Shown here one piece after another: positions 31,273 through 33,590 of a DNA stretch of 33,590 bases. The position numbers and the translations under genes are program-made. Numbering within the stretch: position 1 is the first letter of the stretch; every line of letters starts with the position of its first letter. The notes under the pieces were generated by a model that saw only the letters and a program-made list of their open reading frames with translations, had not been told where the DNA came from and did not search any database. Location of the stretch: positions 1-33,590 of the forward strand of contig JAKQQP010000586.1 of the NCBI GenBank assembly GCA_029564115.1. Direction: 5' to 3'. Source of the stretch: Candidatus Rifleibacteriota bacterium. GTDB lineage: Bacteria; Riflebacteria; Ozemobacteria; Ozemobacterales; Ozemobacteraceae.

Positions 31273-32974
31273 CAGTAAAAGAGGTGATTTTGAGTTTTTC
31301 GACGCCGGTCAGCTGAGTTTCAAAAACGACCTCAGCACGCAGACCGGCAAAAAGCTCCGCAATGTCGGGCATGTTCGACTGCCCGGTCTTATAATTTATG
31401 GTTTCAATAAAAATCAGGCGGCGGTATGACGAAATTTGCAGCATCTGCCTGATTTTATCGGCATTGGCGAGCGCATAGCCGCCGCTAACCGCGCTGTATC
31501 TCATTGGTACATAAAGATTGGGGCGCTCACAAACGAGAACGGTTTCTTCACCGGCGGCGAGCCTGTTCAGTTGCTGCCGAACCCAGCGAAATTCTCTGAA
31601 AAGGGCCAGACTGTTGGCGCCGTTGCAGCCAGAAGCTGCCGGCCAGCTGGTAGCAAGTAGAAGAAAGGCTGCTATGGGGGGTAGAAGATTTATGACAGAA
31701 TCACTACGCATGCAGCTAAAACTCTGTTGAATGCGGTACAACGCGTAAACGGCCAGAAACACCATTACCGGCAGCAGAATCAATGCCAGGCGACCCGTAT
31801 ATGCGTTCATCGGGTTGCCCTGCGTGTAAAAAAGTCGGGCAGCAAAATGCAACGCTAAAAATGCCGCCAGACCGATTTCAAAAAATTTCTGATTGCGATT
31901 CTTTGCAGGCGCAAAAAATGACTTTACCCAGAACACGAACCCGACCATGGCCACTGCCAGCAAAAGCGGCCCGACAAATCGGTTCAGGCCTGAAGTGACA
32001 AAATATTGCCAGTAACCGATGAGGTTCGCCCAGATATTTTCAAGAGCAAAGGCCTCTTCGAGATTTTCGACCTGAAAACTTTTTATATCCCAGGTCAGCC
32101 GTCGCAACCAGACGGCGGGCACCAGCAGCAGCGGAAAAGCCCATTTGAAACGCCGGCCCAAACTGCCGCAAACTGCTTCAGTCTCTGGCAAAACCAGCAG
32201 AAGAGGCAGAAAACAAAAAATACCAACTATCGACTCATAACGGGAAAAAGCCAGCAGCAGCAATACTGCAATCGCAGTTCCAGTTTTCGCCGGCCCGGCA
32301 AGGCAAAGATCCATAAGGTTGAATGCCGCCAGACAGAGTGCCAGATTATACATTTCGAAGCCGGCTGAGCCGGCACACTGCACAAAAACAGGAAAAGCCG
32401 CCAGCAGAATCATGCCAGCAATACCACAGCTGCGATCTGTGTGGCGTTTCACAAGGGTAAAAGCAAGCAACAGGGTCAGCCACGCCAGGGCGAAGTTAAG
32501 AGCAAAAGCATTTTCGGGGCGATAACCGGTCAAACTGTGCAAAATCGACAGCGCAAAAGGGTAACCGGGCGGGCGCATTTCAGTTTTATAAGAAATGCCG
32601 TTGCGCATGCCGTGATAAAAATACAGCGTCTCAAGGGGCAAGCGAGTCTTGAGATTTTCGTGCATCTCAAGTGATACGCCCAGCAGATTGGTTTCGTCGG
32701 CCAGAACCCTGAACTCAGGAGGACTGAGCAGCGTTGCGCAGATGACGATGGCCAGAGAGATCAAAATAACAAAGCTGTTATCTGCAACCCAGGCCCGCAA
32801 ATTTTGCCCGGAAATGCTTTTCGATATAGCGATGACGACAATGACGGCGATAGCCAGCATAAAAAACCAGGCCAGATTCTGATACGCCGTTTCGACAAAG
32901 CTGATGCCCGGCAAAAAGCCCGCTGCAAGCGCTATGAGAGAAGAAATAAACAATATCACAAGTTTTTCAGTCAT
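31265..32974 (-). CDS. GT-C type membrane glycosyltransferase-like protein (ArnT/PMT-like)
   Basis: A 569-residue polytopic membrane protein, about 11-12 helices, likely using a polyprenyl-phosphate sugar donor on the periplasmic side. The first long loop after two or three helices has VLADETNLLG (about 90-99), the Asp-Glu pair of GT39/GT83-like enzymes, and MRPPGYPFALSILHSL (about 134-149), the usual second-loop motif. The C-terminal 100 residues form a soluble domain. The stop codon lies in a 7-bp tandem repeat. The gene at 33002 upstream encodes a paralog (shared motifs RL..I.LP..VFLAV.ALYR, LFREF..VR, RYLL/RRLIFIE). The substrate is unknown; lipid A, glycoprotein or glycan decoration are all possible. 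Confidence 0.8.
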   Translation of the reverse strand: MTEKLVILFISSLIALAAGFLPGISFVETAYQNLAWFFMLAIAVIVVIAISKSISGQNLRAWVADNSFVILISLAIVICATLLSPPEFRVLADETNLLGVSLEMHENLKTRLPLETLYFYHGMRNGISYKTEMRPPGYPFALSILHSLTGYRPENAFALNFALAWLTLLLAFTLVKRHTDRSCGIAGMILLAAFPVFVQCAGSAGFEMYNLALCLAAFNLMDLCLAGPAKTGTAIAVLLLLAFSRYESIVGIFCFLPLLLVLPETEAVCGSLGRRFKWAFPLLLVPAVWLRRLTWDIKSFQVENLEEAFALENIWANLIGYWQYFVTSGLNRFVGPLLLAVAMVGFVFWVKSFFAPAKNRNQKFFEIGLAAFLALHFAARLFYTQGNPMNAYTGRLALILLPVMVFLAVYALYRIQQSFSCMRSDSVINLLPPIAAFLLLATSWPAASGCNGANSLALFREFRWVRQQLNRLAAGEETVLVCERPNLYVPMRYSAVSGGYALANADKIRQMLQISSYRRLIFIETINYKTGQSNMPDIAELFAGLRAEVVFETQLTGVEKLKITSFTGG

Positions 32975-33001
32975 ATTTTGCCCATCAAAAAATCAATTTG
33001 T

Positions 33002-33590
33002 TCAGCGGTCAGTCTCTGATGGCGGGTTGTGCCTGGAGATACGAATGATTCTGTTCACCGCCAGCTGTGATTCATAGATAGTTTCAAGTGCAAACTCAGG
33101 GCTGACAGCCGAATTTTCGATTGCCTCCCCACTGGAAGTCTCAATTTTCTGGACCACAAGCAGATAACGCCAGGTTCGATTGCGTAGATCGCGTTTGACA
33201 CCGGCAACGTTGGCATTGAGATGTCTGACGGTAAAAGTATTGTATCGAAGCGGCGCCAGAGCATTTGCCTGTTCGCTGACCACAATATAATCTTTAAAAT
33301 CAGGAAACTCGCGCTGCAGAAACTCACGAACGGTCTTGAATTCGCGATAAAAAAGAATGTCGCGCACGGCAAGATTCTGCCCGGCCACCGGCCAGCCATG
33401 AATAATCAACAACATGGCACCGACAACCGCCCACCCTTTCCCCCAGGCAAACAGGCTGCTGAGGCGATACAGCAGACACACAGCCAGAAAGACCAGAGCC
33501 GGCAGAAAGATTATGCCCAGACGCGATGTGTACTGCAGCGTCATATCGCCCCAGTAATAGGCGAATCTGGCAATGGCATGCAGCAGAAAA
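33002..33590 (-). CDS. C-terminal part of a second GT-C-like membrane protein (cut by window edge)
   Basis: The frame stays open to the window edge, and residues encoded at 33545-33590 (FLLHAIARFAYYWGD) align with LALHFAARLFYTQGN of the neighbouring protein, so the Met at 33544 is internal and the true start is beyond the window. The visible 195 residues show the last two membrane helices (IIFLPALVFLAVCLLYRL; AVVGAMLLIIHGWPVAG) and the soluble end (FYREFKTVREFLQREF, IVVSEQANALAPLRYN, RTWRYLLVVQ). Each has a counterpart in the gene at 31265-32974, so the two are tandem paralogs, 27 bases apart in one transcript. The catalytic N-terminal loop is not in view. Confidence 0.82.
   Translation of the reverse strand, partial: FLLHAIARFAYYWGDMTLQYTSRLGIIFLPALVFLAVCLLYRLSSLFAWGKGWAVVGAMLLIIHGWPVAGQNLAVRDILFYREFKTVREFLQREFPDFKDYIVVSEQANALAPLRYNTFTVRHLNANVAGVKRDLRNRTWRYLLVVQKIETSSGEAIENSAVSPEFALETIYESQLAVNRIIRISRHNPPSETDR

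Noticed and set aside
31057..31429. Three overlapping small plus-strand frames, one starting MSLRAKQSS
   Set aside because: They are translations of the intergenic palindromic repeat and of the antisense of the membrane protein gene; no ribosome site, no conserved protein character.

Overview
The window looks like chromosomal DNA from an uncultivated diderm (Gram-negative type) bacterium of middling GC. Support for an outer membrane comes from lpxK (lipid A kinase), a Skp/OmpH-like periplasmic protein and many Sec signal peptides. The ribosomal/replication cluster rpsF-ssb-rpsR-(DUF2232)-rplI-dnaB has an order often met in Firmicutes-like genomes, here joined to LPS genes. The phylum cannot be fixed by eye. 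A candidate phylum such as Riflebacteria is possible, but this is a guess. No integrase, transposase, CRISPR array or plasmid gene was seen.

Layout. (1) 87-458, minus strand: a three-tRNA operon, Leu(TAA)-fMet-Met, with a strong promoter and a perfect palindromic terminator. (2) 505-9269, plus strand: an operon of three minor pseudopilin-like proteins (PilV/GspI-, PilX/GspK- and PilW/GspJ-like), a long Skp/OmpH-like secreted coiled-coil protein, a 1598-residue secreted protein in the place where PilY1 sits in type IV pilus operons, and a small secreted protein of unknown family. This is the best candidate for an undescribed system: a pilus-tip or secretion module with its own periplasmic escort. 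(3) 9264-14311, minus: smc-ftsY, with ATGA overlap. FtsY carries two N-terminal membrane helices. (4) 14599-16427, plus: a tiny membrane-protein gene broken by a one-base frameshift, then a secreted phospholipase D-family protein. (5) 16419-19948, minus: an orphan molybdenum hydroxylase large subunit followed by a polytopic membrane protein. (6) 20043-28008, minus: dnaB, a PAP2 phosphatase, a second member of the unknown secreted family, a tandem-fused double glycosyltransferase, a TuaH-like glycosyltransferase, a CsaB-like pyruvyltransferase and lpxK. This is an envelope glycolipid cluster with mostly overlapping genes. (7) 28193-30780, minus: rpsF-ssb-rpsR-DUF2232-rplI with a very good promoter and a GTG-started rpsF. 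(8) 30781-31264: intergenic DNA with dispersed palindromic repeats and a 7-bp tandem repeat. (9) 31265-33590, minus: two tandem paralogous GT-C type membrane glycosyltransferase-like genes, the second cut by the window edge.

The genes combine core machinery (translation, replication, chromosome segregation, membrane targeting) with envelope building: lipid A, sugars, undecaprenyl or lipid phosphate turnover, and surface pilin-like structures. Two observations link separate regions. The secreted proteins at 8556-9269 and 25229-25990 are paralogs with Cys20-Asp21 at the same position. The membrane proteins at 31265 and 33002 are tandem duplicates. Start codons were moved from the longest reading frame in several genes, where a Shine-Dalgarno sequence, a promoter or a signal peptide argued for it.
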